A stretch of 64,000 nt of DNA from an uncultured Caulobacter sp. (lineage in GTDB: Bacteria; Pseudomonadota; Alphaproteobacteria; Caulobacterales; Caulobacteraceae), in NCBI GenBank assembly GCA_937925635.1, contig CALALX010000028.1, positions 1 through 64,000 on the forward strand, in the 5' to 3' direction. Of this stretch, positions 31,595 to 39,348 are shown in pieces (the first letter of the stretch is position 1; every line of letters starts with the position of its first letter). A model generated the notes under the pieces. That model worked only from the letters and a program-made list of their open reading frames with translations, ran no database searches and was not told the origin of the DNA. The position numbers and the translations under genes are program-made.

Positions 31595-33100
31595 CTACCC
31601 GAGCAGGTATCCGGCCAGCCCCGCCAGCCCCGCCACGGCCGCGCCGAGCGCGAACCAGACCAGCCGCGAGGGCGGGGGCTCGACGGCGACCACGGTGGCC
31701 GCGCCGACCTCTTGCGTCTCCGCCAGCCGGGCGATGGCGCGGATCGCCCTGACCGCATCGTCGGCCAGCTCCTTCGCCCGGGCGACGGGCGACAGCTCGC
31801 GACTGATCCAACGGCGGACCACTGGATCGGCGGCCTGCCACATGTCGTGGTCGGGGTAGAGCCGCCGGGCGACCCCCTCGACGGTGACCATGGTCTTCTG
31901 CAACAGCACCAGCTCCGGCCGCAGCCGCATGTCGAACAGGGCGGTGATCTCGAACAGCTGAGCCAGCAGCCGACCCATCGAAACCTCGCTGGCCGCGCGG
32001 CCGAACACCGGCTCGCCGACCGCCCGCAGGGCCTGGGCGAAGGCGTCGACGTCATGGCGCTTGGGCACATAGCCGGCGTCGAAGTGAACCTGCGCCACCC
32101 GGCGGTAGTCCTTGGTGATGAAGCCGTAGATGATCTCGGCCAGGAACCGCCGCTCGGTCGGGCCCAGCCGCCCGACGATGCCGAAATCGACCGCCGTCAG
32201 ATGCGCCGGCGCGGACACGAACAGATTCCCCTCGTGCAGGTCGGCGTGGAAGACGCCATGGTCCAGCGCCTGGGCCAGGAAGCCGCGGATGATGTTGTCG
32301 GCCAACATCCGGCGGTCGAGGCCGGGCGCCGCCAGGGTGGCCGGATCCGACAGCGGCAGACCGCTCGCCCACTCCAGCGTCAGCACCCGCTTTCCGACCC
32401 CGTCCCACACCACCGCCGGGGCCGAGATATAGGCGTCGCGCGCCATGACCTGGCCGACCTCGGCGGCGCCGGCGGCCTCCATGCGCAGGTCGAGCTCCAG
32501 TTCCAGGGAGCGGACGACGATCTTCGCGAACAGCACCGGCTCCAGCCGGCGGGCGGGCGGAATCAGCCGCTCGATCGTGCGGGCGACCATCATCATCACG
32601 CGGCTGTCGGACTCGACCCGCCGCTCGATGCCCGGCCGCAACACCTTCACCGCCACGCGGCGGCCGTCGAGCAGGGTCGCCTCATGGGCCTGGGCGATCG
32701 AGGCGGCGGCCACCGGCTCGCCGAAGGCCGCGAACAGGCTTTCCATCGGCCGGCCGAGCTCGCGCTCGACCTCGGCCTTCGCGATCGCCGTCGAAAACGG
32801 CGGCAGGCGGTCCTTCAGGTGCGACAGATCCTGGGCGAACTGGCCGCCGAAGATGTCGGCTCGCGTCGACAGCACCTGGCCCAGTTTGATGGCGACCGGG
32901 CCAAAGCTTTCCAGCGCCGTGGCCAGCCGCTCTCCCGGCCGACCCTGCTTCGCCGCCGGGCCCGCGAACAGGCGAAGGACCCGGCCCAGCGCCTGCAGGC
33001 CGGCCGGCAGCTGCGCATCGACCTCCCGCGGGATCAGCGCGTCCGCGCGGATCAGCGTCCAGCCGACAGCCAGCAGGCGGACAAACGCCGCGATATCCAT
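31595..33100 (-). CDS. ubiB: UbiB/ABC1/ADCK family ATPase for ubiquinone synthesis
   Basis: An atypical protein-kinase-fold ATPase needed for ubiquinone synthesis, probably membrane-bound. Over 501 residues: the family KxGQ helix reads IKLGQVLSTRADIFGGQF near residue 73, the alanine-rich nucleotide loop is AAASIAQAHEA, catalytic-loop residues are in HADLHEGNLFV, and DFGIVGRLG carries the metal-binding Asp. The C-terminus ends in a hydrophobic segment (WFALGAAVAGLAGLAGYLLG). It lies downstream of ubiE in the same direction, separated by a palindromic repeat. Confidence 0.95.
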   Translation of the reverse strand: MDIAAFVRLLAVGWTLIRADALIPREVDAQLPAGLQALGRVLRLFAGPAAKQGRPGERLATALESFGPVAIKLGQVLSTRADIFGGQFAQDLSHLKDRLPPFSTAIAKAEVERELGRPMESLFAAFGEPVAAASIAQAHEATLLDGRRVAVKVLRPGIERRVESDSRVMMMVARTIERLIPPARRLEPVLFAKIVVRSLELELDLRMEAAGAAEVGQVMARDAYISAPAVVWDGVGKRVLTLEWASGLPLSDPATLAAPGLDRRMLADNIIRGFLAQALDHGVFHADLHEGNLFVSAPAHLTAVDFGIVGRLGPTERRFLAEIIYGFITKDYRRVAQVHFDAGYVPKRHDVDAFAQALRAVGEPVFGRAASEVSMGRLLAQLFEITALFDMRLRPELVLLQKTMVTVEGVARRLYPDHDMWQAADPVVRRWISRELSPVARAKELADDAVRAIRAIARLAETQEVGAATVVAVEPPPSRLVWFALGAAVAGLAGLAGYLLG

Positions 33101-33114
33101 TCTCTAGGCCGCGT

Positions 33115-33206
33115 CCCCGGCGGAGGCCGGGGTCCATGCGGGCGCGCGGAACTTCGAATCCTGTCCTGACGCCAGCGGCTGAATGTGGGTCCCGGCCTTC
33201 GCCGGG
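33115..33206. repeat. pair of extragenic palindromes between ubiE and ubiB
   Basis: Two hairpin units face each other: CCCCGGC-GGAG-GCCGGGG (33115-33132) and CCCGGC-CTTC-GCCGGG (33191-33206). The second read backwards gives CCCGGCGAAGGCCGGGACCCA, a repeat type widespread in alphaproteobacterial intergenic DNA. It fills the 128-base gap within the ubiE-ubiB unit. Confidence 0.75.
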
Positions 33207-33228
33207 ATGAGCGGAACGGGAGGCATGC

Positions 33229-33987
33229 CTAGATGGCCCGTCCCGTGTGCATGGCCGCGACGCCGTTGGTGAAGTTGACGTAGCCGGCGTTCGAGAAGCC
33301 CGCCTCGCCGATCATGCGGGCGAAGGTCTTCTGGTCCGGGAAGCGGCGAATGCTCTCGACCAGGTACTGGTAGGACTCGCGGTCCTTCACCACCCACTCG
33401 CCGATCCGCGGAATGGCGTTGAACGACCAGGCGTCGTAGGCGGCGCGGATCAGGCTGTTGGTCGGCCGCGAGAACTCGAGGCAGACGAAGCGGCCGCCGG
33501 GCTTCAGCACCCGCCGGGCTTCGCGCAGGGCGGCGCTGACGTCGGTCACGTTGCGGATGCCGAAGGTGATCGAATAGGCGTCGGCGCAGGCGTCCGGCAG
33601 AGGCAGACGCTGGGCGTCGCCGACGGCCCAGCAGACCTCGGGCGGATAGCCGCGCTCGCGACCGGCGGCGATCATCTCGGCGTTGTAGTCGATGACAAAG
33701 ACGGTCGCGTCCTCGCCGCCCCGACGTTCCTGGGCGGCGCGGGCCATCTTCGCGTAGCGGTGGGCCATGTCGCCGGTCCCGCCGGCCACGTCGAGGATCA
33801 CCTCGCCCGGCTGCGGATTCAGCCGCGCCGCGACGGCGTCCTTCCAGAGCCGGTGCACGCCCGCGCTCATCAGGTCGTTCATCAGATCGTACTTGCCCGC
33901 CACGCGGTCAAACACGCCGCGGACGAGACCGGGCTTCTCGGAGGCGTCGACGTCGCGGTAGCCGAAGGTGGCGCTGCTCTGGCTCAT
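33229..33987 (-). CDS. ubiE: ubiquinone/menaquinone C-methyltransferase UbiE
   Basis: SAM-dependent C-methyltransferase of quinone biosynthesis, 252 residues. Motif I for SAM is VILDVAGGTGDMAHRYAK; VFDRVAGKYDLMNDLMSAGVHRLWK near the N-terminus, DAYSITFGIRNVTD and the PGGRFVCLEFSRP block define UbiE. I start at ATG 33987, with GAGG seven bases upstream, rather than at the ATG 12 bases earlier. Divergent from mutM over about 100 bases. Confidence 0.95.
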   Translation of the reverse strand: MSQSSATFGYRDVDASEKPGLVRGVFDRVAGKYDLMNDLMSAGVHRLWKDAVAARLNPQPGEVILDVAGGTGDMAHRYAKMARAAQERRGGEDATVFVIDYNAEMIAAGRERGYPPEVCWAVGDAQRLPLPDACADAYSITFGIRNVTDVSAALREARRVLKPGGRFVCLEFSRPTNSLIRAAYDAWSFNAIPRIGEWVVKDRESYQYLVESIRRFPDQKTFARMIGEAGFSNAGYVNFTNGVAAMHTGRAI

Positions 33988-34091
33988 GGCTTGCCTCATA
34001 GACCCGGCGGCCCGGCTCGGCTAGCCAGCGCGGGATCAGGCGAAGTGGATACCGGTTCGCCGTCCGGACCCCGCGGACTACAAGAGACGCC

Positions 34092-34955
34092 ATGCCCGAG
34101 CTTCCCGAAGTCGAAACCGTTCGTCGCGGCCTGCAGCCGGCCCTCGAGGGCGCGCGGCTGGTGCGGGTCGAGCAGCGGCGGCCGGACCTTCGCTTCCCCT
34201 TTCCCGACGGCTTCGTCCAGCGGCTGACCGGCGCCAGGGTCGAACGGCTGGACCGGCGGGCCAAGTACCTGCTGGCCCACCTCGACCGGGGTGACGCCCT
34301 GGTGATGCACCTGGGCATGACCGGGCGGTTCGAGATCGAGGCGTCCGGACCGGCCGTGCGCCCCGGAGACTTCGTCCAGGCCGTCCCGCCCGATCCGAAG
34401 CACGCCCATGTGGTCTTCGAGACCGAGGCCGGGACCAGGGTGACCTACTACGACCCGCGCCGCTTCGGCTTCATGGGGCTCGTCTCCGCCGAGACCCTCG
34501 ACACGCATCCCTGGTTCGCGGGCATGGGACCGGAGCCGTTGGGTCCCGCCTTCAACGCGAGCCAGCTGGCCTCGGCCTTCTCCGGGCGCAAGCAGAGTCC
34601 CAAGACCCTGTTGCTCGACCAGCGCATCGTCGCCGGGCTCGGCAATATCTATGTCTGCGAGGCTCTGCACCGTTCGGGGATCTCGCCGCTGAAGCCGGCC
34701 GGGAAGATCGCGAAGGCGAAGCTCCCGCGGCTGGTCCAGGTCATCCGCGAGGTGCTGGAGGAGGCGATCGCGGCCGGCGGCTCGACCCTGCGCGACTTCG
34801 CCTCTGCGGAGGGCGCGCTCGGCTACTTCCAGCACAGCTTCCGGGTCTATGGCCGCGAAGGCGAACCCTGCCCGACCGCGGGTTGCGGCGGCGTCATCGC
34901 GCGCCAGGTCCAGGCCGGGCGCTCGACCTTCTTCTGCCGCCGATGCCAGACATGA
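34092..34955 (+). CDS. mutM: formamidopyrimidine-DNA glycosylase (Fpg)
   Basis: A bifunctional glycosylase/AP-lyase that removes 8-oxoguanine and formamidopyrimidines. After Met, the catalytic PELPEVETVRRGL is intact (Pro2 nucleophile, Glu3). RAKYLLAHLDRG holds the conserved Lys, YYDPRRFGFM follows, and the helix-two-turn-helix segment includes RIVAGLGNIYVCEAL. The C-terminal zinc finger has CPTAGCGG and FFCRRC (four Cys). The 287 residues are slightly longer than the E. coli protein. Its stop overlaps the next start as ATGA. Confidence 0.96.
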   Translation: MPELPEVETVRRGLQPALEGARLVRVEQRRPDLRFPFPDGFVQRLTGARVERLDRRAKYLLAHLDRGDALVMHLGMTGRFEIEASGPAVRPGDFVQAVPPDPKHAHVVFETEAGTRVTYYDPRRFGFMGLVSAETLDTHPWFAGMGPEPLGPAFNASQLASAFSGRKQSPKTLLLDQRIVAGLGNIYVCEALHRSGISPLKPAGKIAKAKLPRLVQVIREVLEEAIAAGGSTLRDFASAEGALGYFQHSFRVYGREGEPCPTAGCGGVIARQVQAGRSTFFCRRCQT

Positions 34956-35863
34956 AGGCCGCCATGCAATTGACGCGACGCCGGGGTTCGATCCGCCGGA
35001 TGGTCGACGTCCGCTCCGCCCTGCTCGCCGCCGCCGCCGCGTTCGCCGCCCTGACCGCGACGCCCGCCGCCGCCGAGCCGGCGGTGTGGACCATCCGCGA
35101 CGCGGATTCGACCATCGTGCTGTTCGGCTCGGTCCATCTGCTGCCCGAGGGACTGAAGTGGCGGCCCCAGGCGCTGGACGTCGCCCTGGCCAGGGCCGAC
35201 GACATCTGGTTCGAGACCCCGACCGAGGGCAACGAGACCGCCGTGCTCGCCCGCCGCCATGGCGTGCTGCCGGTCGGCGAGAGCCTGTCGGCCAAGCTGA
35301 CGCCGAAGGGTCGCGAGCGCTTCGAACGGCTGGCCGGTCAGTACGGCCTGTCGCCGGCGGCGCTGGACGGGGTGAAGCCCTGGCTGGCCGACCTGACCTT
35401 CAGCATCGCCGCCCTGGTCGCCGATGGGGCGGTGGCCGACGCCGGCGTCGAACGGACGCTGGCGGCGGCGGCGCCGACGGCCCAGCGCCGCTACTTCGAG
35501 ACTCCCGAGGAGCAGATCGGCTTCCTGGCCGGCGCGCCGGAGCGCGACCAGCTGCTGTCGCTCGAGGAGACCCTTCGCCAGCTCGACGAGGAGCCGGCCA
35601 TGTTCTCCGAGCTGATCCGCGCCTGGGTTCTGGGCGACCAGCAGGCGCTGGAACGCCTGGGCGTGACACCGATCCGCAAGCTGTCGCCGGCGCTCTACGA
35701 ACGGCTGCTGGCCGGCCGCAACCGGCGCTGGGCCGAGGCCATCGCCGCGCGGCTGGACGGTTCGGGCGACACGGTGATCGTCGTCGGCGCCGGCCACCTG
35801 ACCGGCCCGGACAGCGTCCCGGCCCTGCTGCGGGCCAGGGGCGTCAAGGTCGAGGGCCCTTAG
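34952..35863 (+). CDS. TraB/GumN family exported protein
   Basis: A 303-residue TraB/GumN-family protein with a putative signal peptide: basic residues followed by a hydrophobic segment (LLAAAAAFAALTATPAAA, cleavage after about residue 41). The family has a metal-dependent protease-like fold with two conserved histidine motifs, here GSVHLLPEG near the N-terminus and VVGAGHLTG near the C-terminus. The first ATG overlaps the mutM stop; a later ATG at 35000 would give a more normal signal-peptide length. Substrate and role are unknown. Confidence 0.82.
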   Translation: MKAAMQLTRRRGSIRRMVDVRSALLAAAAAFAALTATPAAAEPAVWTIRDADSTIVLFGSVHLLPEGLKWRPQALDVALARADDIWFETPTEGNETAVLARRHGVLPVGESLSAKLTPKGRERFERLAGQYGLSPAALDGVKPWLADLTFSIAALVADGAVADAGVERTLAAAAPTAQRRYFETPEEQIGFLAGAPERDQLLSLEETLRQLDEEPAMFSELIRAWVLGDQQALERLGVTPIRKLSPALYERLLAGRNRRWAEAIAARLDGSGDTVIVVGAGHLTGPDSVPALLRARGVKVEGP

Positions 35864-35902
35864 GGTCTTGAGCCGGCGACCGTGGGCGGGCACAAACCGC
35901 GC

Positions 35903-36685
35903 ATGACCCAATACACCGCCCTGATCGTCGAGACGCCGTCGGATGGCGTCCTGCTCGTGCGCCTGAACCGGCCCGAGGCCCTCAATGCGCTGAACTCCGT
36001 CCTGCTGGGCGAGCTCGGCCAGGTGCTGGACGCCGCCTCGGAGGACGAGGCCGTGCGCGTCGTCGTGCTGACGGGCTCGGAAAAGGCGTTCGCGGCCGGC
36101 GCCGACATCAAGGAGATGTCGGACAAGTCCTACGCCCAGATGATGAAGCTCGACTTCTTCACCGCACCCGCCCGGAAGCTGGAGCAGTTCCGCAAGCCGG
36201 TGATCGCCGCGGTCAGCGGCTACGCCCTGGGCGGCGGCTGCGAGCTGGCCATGATGTGCGACTTCATCATCGCTTCCGAGACCGCCAAGTTCGGCCAGCC
36301 GGAGATCAATCTGGGCGTCGCGCCCGGCATCGGCGGCACCCAGCGCCTGACCCGCTTCGTGGGCAAGTCGAAGGCGATGGACATGATCCTGACCGCCCGG
36401 ATGATGGACGCGGCCGAGGCCGAGCGCTCGGGCCTGGTCTCGCGGGTCGTGCCGGCAGACAAGCTGCTTGAGACGGCGCTGGAGGCGGCCGCGAAGATCG
36501 CGGGCCACTCGCCGCTGGCCGTCATGATGAACAAGGAGCTGGTCGAGGCGGCCTACGAGACCACCCTGACCACCGGCGTGGCGCTGGAGCGCCGGCTGTT
36601 CCACAGCCTGTTCGCCTTCGAGGACCAGAAGGAAGGCATGGCCGCCTTCGTCGAGAAGCGGAAGCCCAGCTTCAAGGCTGAGTGA
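35903..36685 (+). CDS. enoyl-CoA hydratase (crotonase family)
   Basis: Hydrates 2-enoyl-CoA esters in beta-oxidation and related pathways; 260 residues, the usual length. The oxyanion-hole regions KAFAAGADIKEM and SGYALGGGCELAMMCD are intact, and the two catalytic glutamates lie in GGGCELA and GQPEINLGVAPGIGGTQRL. The start is ATG 35903 (family-like MTQYTALIVE); an upstream GTG at 35882 is less likely. Its 3' end overlaps the convergent lipoprotein gene by 14 bases. Monocistronic by appearance. Confidence 0.93.
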   Translation: MTQYTALIVETPSDGVLLVRLNRPEALNALNSVLLGELGQVLDAASEDEAVRVVVLTGSEKAFAAGADIKEMSDKSYAQMMKLDFFTAPARKLEQFRKPVIAAVSGYALGGGCELAMMCDFIIASETAKFGQPEINLGVAPGIGGTQRLTRFVGKSKAMDMILTARMMDAAEAERSGLVSRVVPADKLLETALEAAAKIAGHSPLAVMMNKELVEAAYETTLTTGVALERRLFHSLFAFEDQKEGMAAFVEKRKPSFKAE

Positions 36686-37085
36686 GGATCGCCGCCGCCT
36701 CGTCGGTCATCAGCCACTTGGCGAAGGCGACGCCGGCGGCCTCGCCGTCGCCGCGGGTGACCACGACCTGAACCTCGCCAGCCCCGATCTTCGGCTTCCA
36801 ACGGTTCTGGAGCCGCGCCTGGCTGGTGCGCTGCAGCCGGTCGGCCAGCTTTGGCTCGCGGGTGGCGACAACCAGGCCTGGCGTCGCCTCGGCCCTTGTC
36901 AGCAGAGCCTTCGCGTCGTCGGCCGAAAGCACGAAGCCGGCGGCCTCGCCCTTTCGCACCCAGGCGGACAGTGCGGCGTTCAGGGGGGCGGCGAGGTCGG
37001 GATCGCAGGCCACCGCCAGCCCGTCGGCGGCCGGCGCGCAGCCGGCAAGGGCCCCGAGGGCGAGAAGAAGCTGTCGTCTGTCCAT
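36672..37085 (-). CDS. small putative lipoprotein resembling a shortened binding protein
   Basis: A 137-residue protein with a leader ending at LAGC (Cys16), suggesting lipid anchoring. The mature part (VACDPDLAAPLNAALSAW, ATPGLVVATREPKLADRLQ, VQVVVTRGDGEAAGVAFAKWLMTDEAAAIL) has the alternating strand and helix pattern of the C-terminal part of periplasmic ModA-like binding proteins, including the closing FAKWL-type helix, but is only about half as long. Function unknown. It overlaps the end of the enoyl-CoA hydratase gene by 14 bases and is divergent from rpsT. Confidence 0.6.
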   Translation of the reverse strand: MDRRQLLLALGALAGCAPAADGLAVACDPDLAAPLNAALSAWVRKGEAAGFVLSADDAKALLTRAEATPGLVVATREPKLADRLQRTSQARLQNRWKPKIGAGEVQVVVTRGDGEAAGVAFAKWLMTDEAAAILTQP

Positions 37086-37127
37086 GGCCCGGTTGTACAG
37101 AAGCGCCGGCGTTGGGCCAGAGTCACG

Positions 37128-37156
37128 TTGACCGCCCCCGGTCCTTCCTGTATTTG
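37128..37156 (+). promoter_or_regulatory. probable rpsT promoter
   Basis: TTGACC (37128-37133) and TATTTG (37151-37156) are separated by 17 bases and lie about 70 bases upstream of the rpsT start. This is a reasonable housekeeping-sigma promoter by pattern. Confidence 0.45.
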
Positions 37157-37225
37157 CCCGCCCTTCGATTTATCCGGCGTCCGCGGCCGATCGCGCGCGC
37201 CCGTCCGTTTGAGGTCCAAAGCCAC

Positions 37226-37495
37226 ATGGCCAACAATCCCGGCGCCAAGAAGGCGATCCGCAAGATCGAGCGCCGCACCGAAGTGAACAAGGCCCGCCGC
37301 TCGCGCGTCCGCACCTACCTGCGCAAGTTCGAGGAAGCCCTCGCCGGCGGCGACGTCGCCGTGGCCAAGGCCGCCTTCATCGAGGCCCAGTCGGAACTGA
37401 TGCGCGCCGTGTCCAAGGGCGTGGTTCACAAGAACACCGGCTCGCGCAAGGTCTCGCGCCTGAACGCCCAGCTGAAGAAGCTGTCGGCCGCCTAG
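37226..37495 (+). CDS. rpsT: 30S ribosomal protein S20
   Basis: An 89-residue, Lys/Arg/Ala-rich helical ribosomal protein that binds 16S rRNA. The start MANNPGAKKAIRKIERR, the central RVRTYLRKFEEAL and the end GVVHKNTGSRKVSRL are characteristic. GAGGT lies about 10 bases upstream of ATG 37226. A strong intrinsic terminator follows 60 bases after the stop, separating it from dnaA. Confidence 0.97.
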   Translation: MANNPGAKKAIRKIERRTEVNKARRSRVRTYLRKFEEALAGGDVAVAKAAFIEAQSELMRAVSKGVVHKNTGSRKVSRLNAQLKKLSAA

Positions 37496-37556
37496 ATCGG
37501 GCCGGGGACGGAGCGTCGGAATCCGGCGCTGCGCCTGAAATTTCGGCAGGTTGATG

Positions 37557-37590
37557 AACCGGCAGGCGCCCGTGCGCCGGCCGGTTTTTT
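37557..37590 (+). terminator. intrinsic terminator after rpsT
   Basis: AACCGGCAGGCGC pairs with GCGCCGGCCGGTT (small central irregularity) and is followed by a run of six T within GGTTTTTTCG. It isolates rpsT transcription from dnaA. Confidence 0.85.
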
Positions 37591-37677
37591 CGCGCCCGCG
37601 TTTCGCGCCTGCGGCGAATTTCCCCACCCGAAAAGAGGCCGGTTAATGAATTCCCTTGCGGGGCGAGGGGCCTTCCC

Positions 37678-37917
37678 GAGTCAACAGAAAATTCCGTGCC
37701 GAGACTCTAATTTCACATTTGACCCCCCCTTTTTTCCGTCGCTAGTGTGAAGGTCTCGACGCTCTAGTTCATCTCCTACTTGGGTATGAGAAAGGCGGCG
37801 GCGGATGCAGTGCATCCGCCGGGCAAGGCCTTCTGCGCGTTGGGTTTGGGCTTCTTCGTCGTGGGGGCGACAGGGGCGTTGCGGGTAGAGACAGACAGAG
37901 AAACGGGTGGGCGAACT
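37678..37917 (+). promoter_or_regulatory. dnaA promoter and long leader with GANTC methylation sites
   Basis: The 422-base gap between rpsT and dnaA holds, after the terminator, two GANTC sites (GAGTC 37678-37682, GACTC 37703-37707), a promoter candidate TTGACC (37719-37724) with GCTAGTGT (37741-37748), and then about 160-170 untranslated bases before the ATG. The C-rich and T-rich run at 37722-37735 sits inside the spacer. In Caulobacter, dnaA also has CcrM (GANTC) sites near its promoter and a leader of similar length that limits translation. I see no perfect DnaA box. Confidence 0.6.
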
Positions 37918-39348
37918 ATGACTTCCGTGGGTGGCCAGAACATGCCTTCGCAGACTCCGGCCGGCGCTGTTTGGACCAAGGCTTGCCTTGCGCTTCGCCA
38001 CGAGCTCGGCGAGGCCGCGTTCGGGTCTTGGCTGGCCCAGGCCTCCCTGCGTGAAGTCTCCGGCCAGCTGGTCCTGGTCACCCCCACCGGCGTCGCTCGC
38101 GACTGGATCCGCCGTAACGCCTGGCGCCGCATCGGCGAGCTGTGGGCGCAGCACGACCCGGAAGGCCGCAGCCTCGACCTGAAGTCCCGCATGGAGTTCG
38201 AGGCTGACACCGGCGGCCTGGAGATCATCGCCGAAGCTATCGAGGTTCTGGACCCGGTCTCGACCGACGCCCCGGCCATCGCCCCGACCCCGGCGGCGCG
38301 GCCCTCGCGCACGGCCGGCCTGCAGGAGCGCTTCACCTTCGACACCTTCGTGCCGGGCCCGGCCAACGAGTTCGCGCACGCGGTCGCCCGGCGGGTGGCC
38401 AGCTGGGCCGACGGCCATTTCAACCCGGTCGTGTTCCATAGCCCCTACGGTTTCGGGAAGACCCACCTGCTCAACGCCCTGGCCTGGGAGGCCATGCGCG
38501 CGGCGCCGGAGAAGCGCGTGGTCTATCTGACCGCGGAGCGCTTCCTGTCGACCTTTGTGCGGGCGGTGATGGATCGCTCGACCAGTCTGTTCAAGGACGA
38601 GCTGCGCGCCGCCGATCTGCTGCTCATCGACGACGTTCACTTCGTGGCCGGCAAGCAGTCGACCCAGGAGGAACTGTTCCACACCCTGACGGCCCTGATG
38701 GAAGACGGCCGCCGCGTGGTCTTTTCGGCCGACCGTCCGCCGGCCGCGATCACCGAGATGGACGCCCGCCTGCGCAGCCACCTGTCGGCCGGCCTGGTCT
38801 GCGGCATCGAGCCGGCCGACCGCGGCCTGCGGATGGGCATCCTGGAGCGCAAGCTGGCGTCGCTCGGCCGGCAGGGCGGCTTCATCGCCCAAGCCCGTCC
38901 CGAGGTGCTGCAGTTCCTCGCCGACCGTTTCACCGACAGCGTGCGGGAGCTGGAAGGCGCCCTCAACACCCTGGTGGCGCGCATGGGCGCGGAAGTGTCC
39001 GGCCTATCGCTCGACGAGGCGCAGAACATCCTGCGGCCGCACCTGCGCGGCGCTGAGAAGCGCATCACCATCGACGACATCCAGAAGGCCACGTCGGAGC
39101 ACTTCGGCCTGCGTCAGGCGGACCTGATCTCCGAACGCCGCAACCGCTCCGTCGCCCGGCCGCGCCAGGCGGCCATGTGGCTGGCCAAGCAGCTGACCAC
39201 CCGATCGCTGCCGGACATCGGCCGGCGCTTCGGCGGGCGCGACCACACCACGGTCCTGCACGCCGTCCGCCGCATCGAGGCCCTCAAGGCCGACGACGCC
39301 CAGTTGGCCCGCGACCTGGAAGCCCTGACGCGGAAGCTGCGGGGCTAG
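37918..39348 (+). CDS. dnaA: chromosomal replication initiator DnaA
   Basis: AAA+ ATPase that opens the replication origin. The 476 residues show domain I (VWTKACLALRHELGEAAFGSWLAQASLRE), a short linker, then domain III with Walker A PYGFGKTHLLNAL, Walker B LLLIDDVHFVAGK and the sensor/arginine-finger region (VFSADRPP, LRSHLSAGL). Domain IV carries the DNA-binding RRFGGRDHTTVLHAVRRIE signature. It is close to Caulobacter DnaA in layout. The start at ATG 37918 follows GGTGG; the frame is open upstream but lacks homology. Its stop shares CTAG with the convergent hydrolase gene. Confidence 0.97.
   Translation: MTSVGGQNMPSQTPAGAVWTKACLALRHELGEAAFGSWLAQASLREVSGQLVLVTPTGVARDWIRRNAWRRIGELWAQHDPEGRSLDLKSRMEFEADTGGLEIIAEAIEVLDPVSTDAPAIAPTPAARPSRTAGLQERFTFDTFVPGPANEFAHAVARRVASWADGHFNPVVFHSPYGFGKTHLLNALAWEAMRAAPEKRVVYLTAERFLSTFVRAVMDRSTSLFKDELRAADLLLIDDVHFVAGKQSTQEELFHTLTALMEDGRRVVFSADRPPAAITEMDARLRSHLSAGLVCGIEPADRGLRMGILERKLASLGRQGGFIAQARPEVLQFLADRFTDSVRELEGALNTLVARMGAEVSGLSLDEAQNILRPHLRGAEKRITIDDIQKATSEHFGLRQADLISERRNRSVARPRQAAMWLAKQLTTRSLPDIGRRFGGRDHTTVLHAVRRIEALKADDAQLARDLEALTRKLRG

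Noticed and set aside
37496..37917. Replication origin in front of dnaA
   Set aside because: No cluster of DnaA boxes or AT-rich unwinding region is visible; in Caulobacter the origin is not immediately upstream of dnaA.
37780..37917. N-terminal extension of DnaA by 46 residues
   Set aside because: The extra residues lack homology, and the ATG at 37918 has a ribosome site and fits the family start; the stretch is better seen as untranslated leader.
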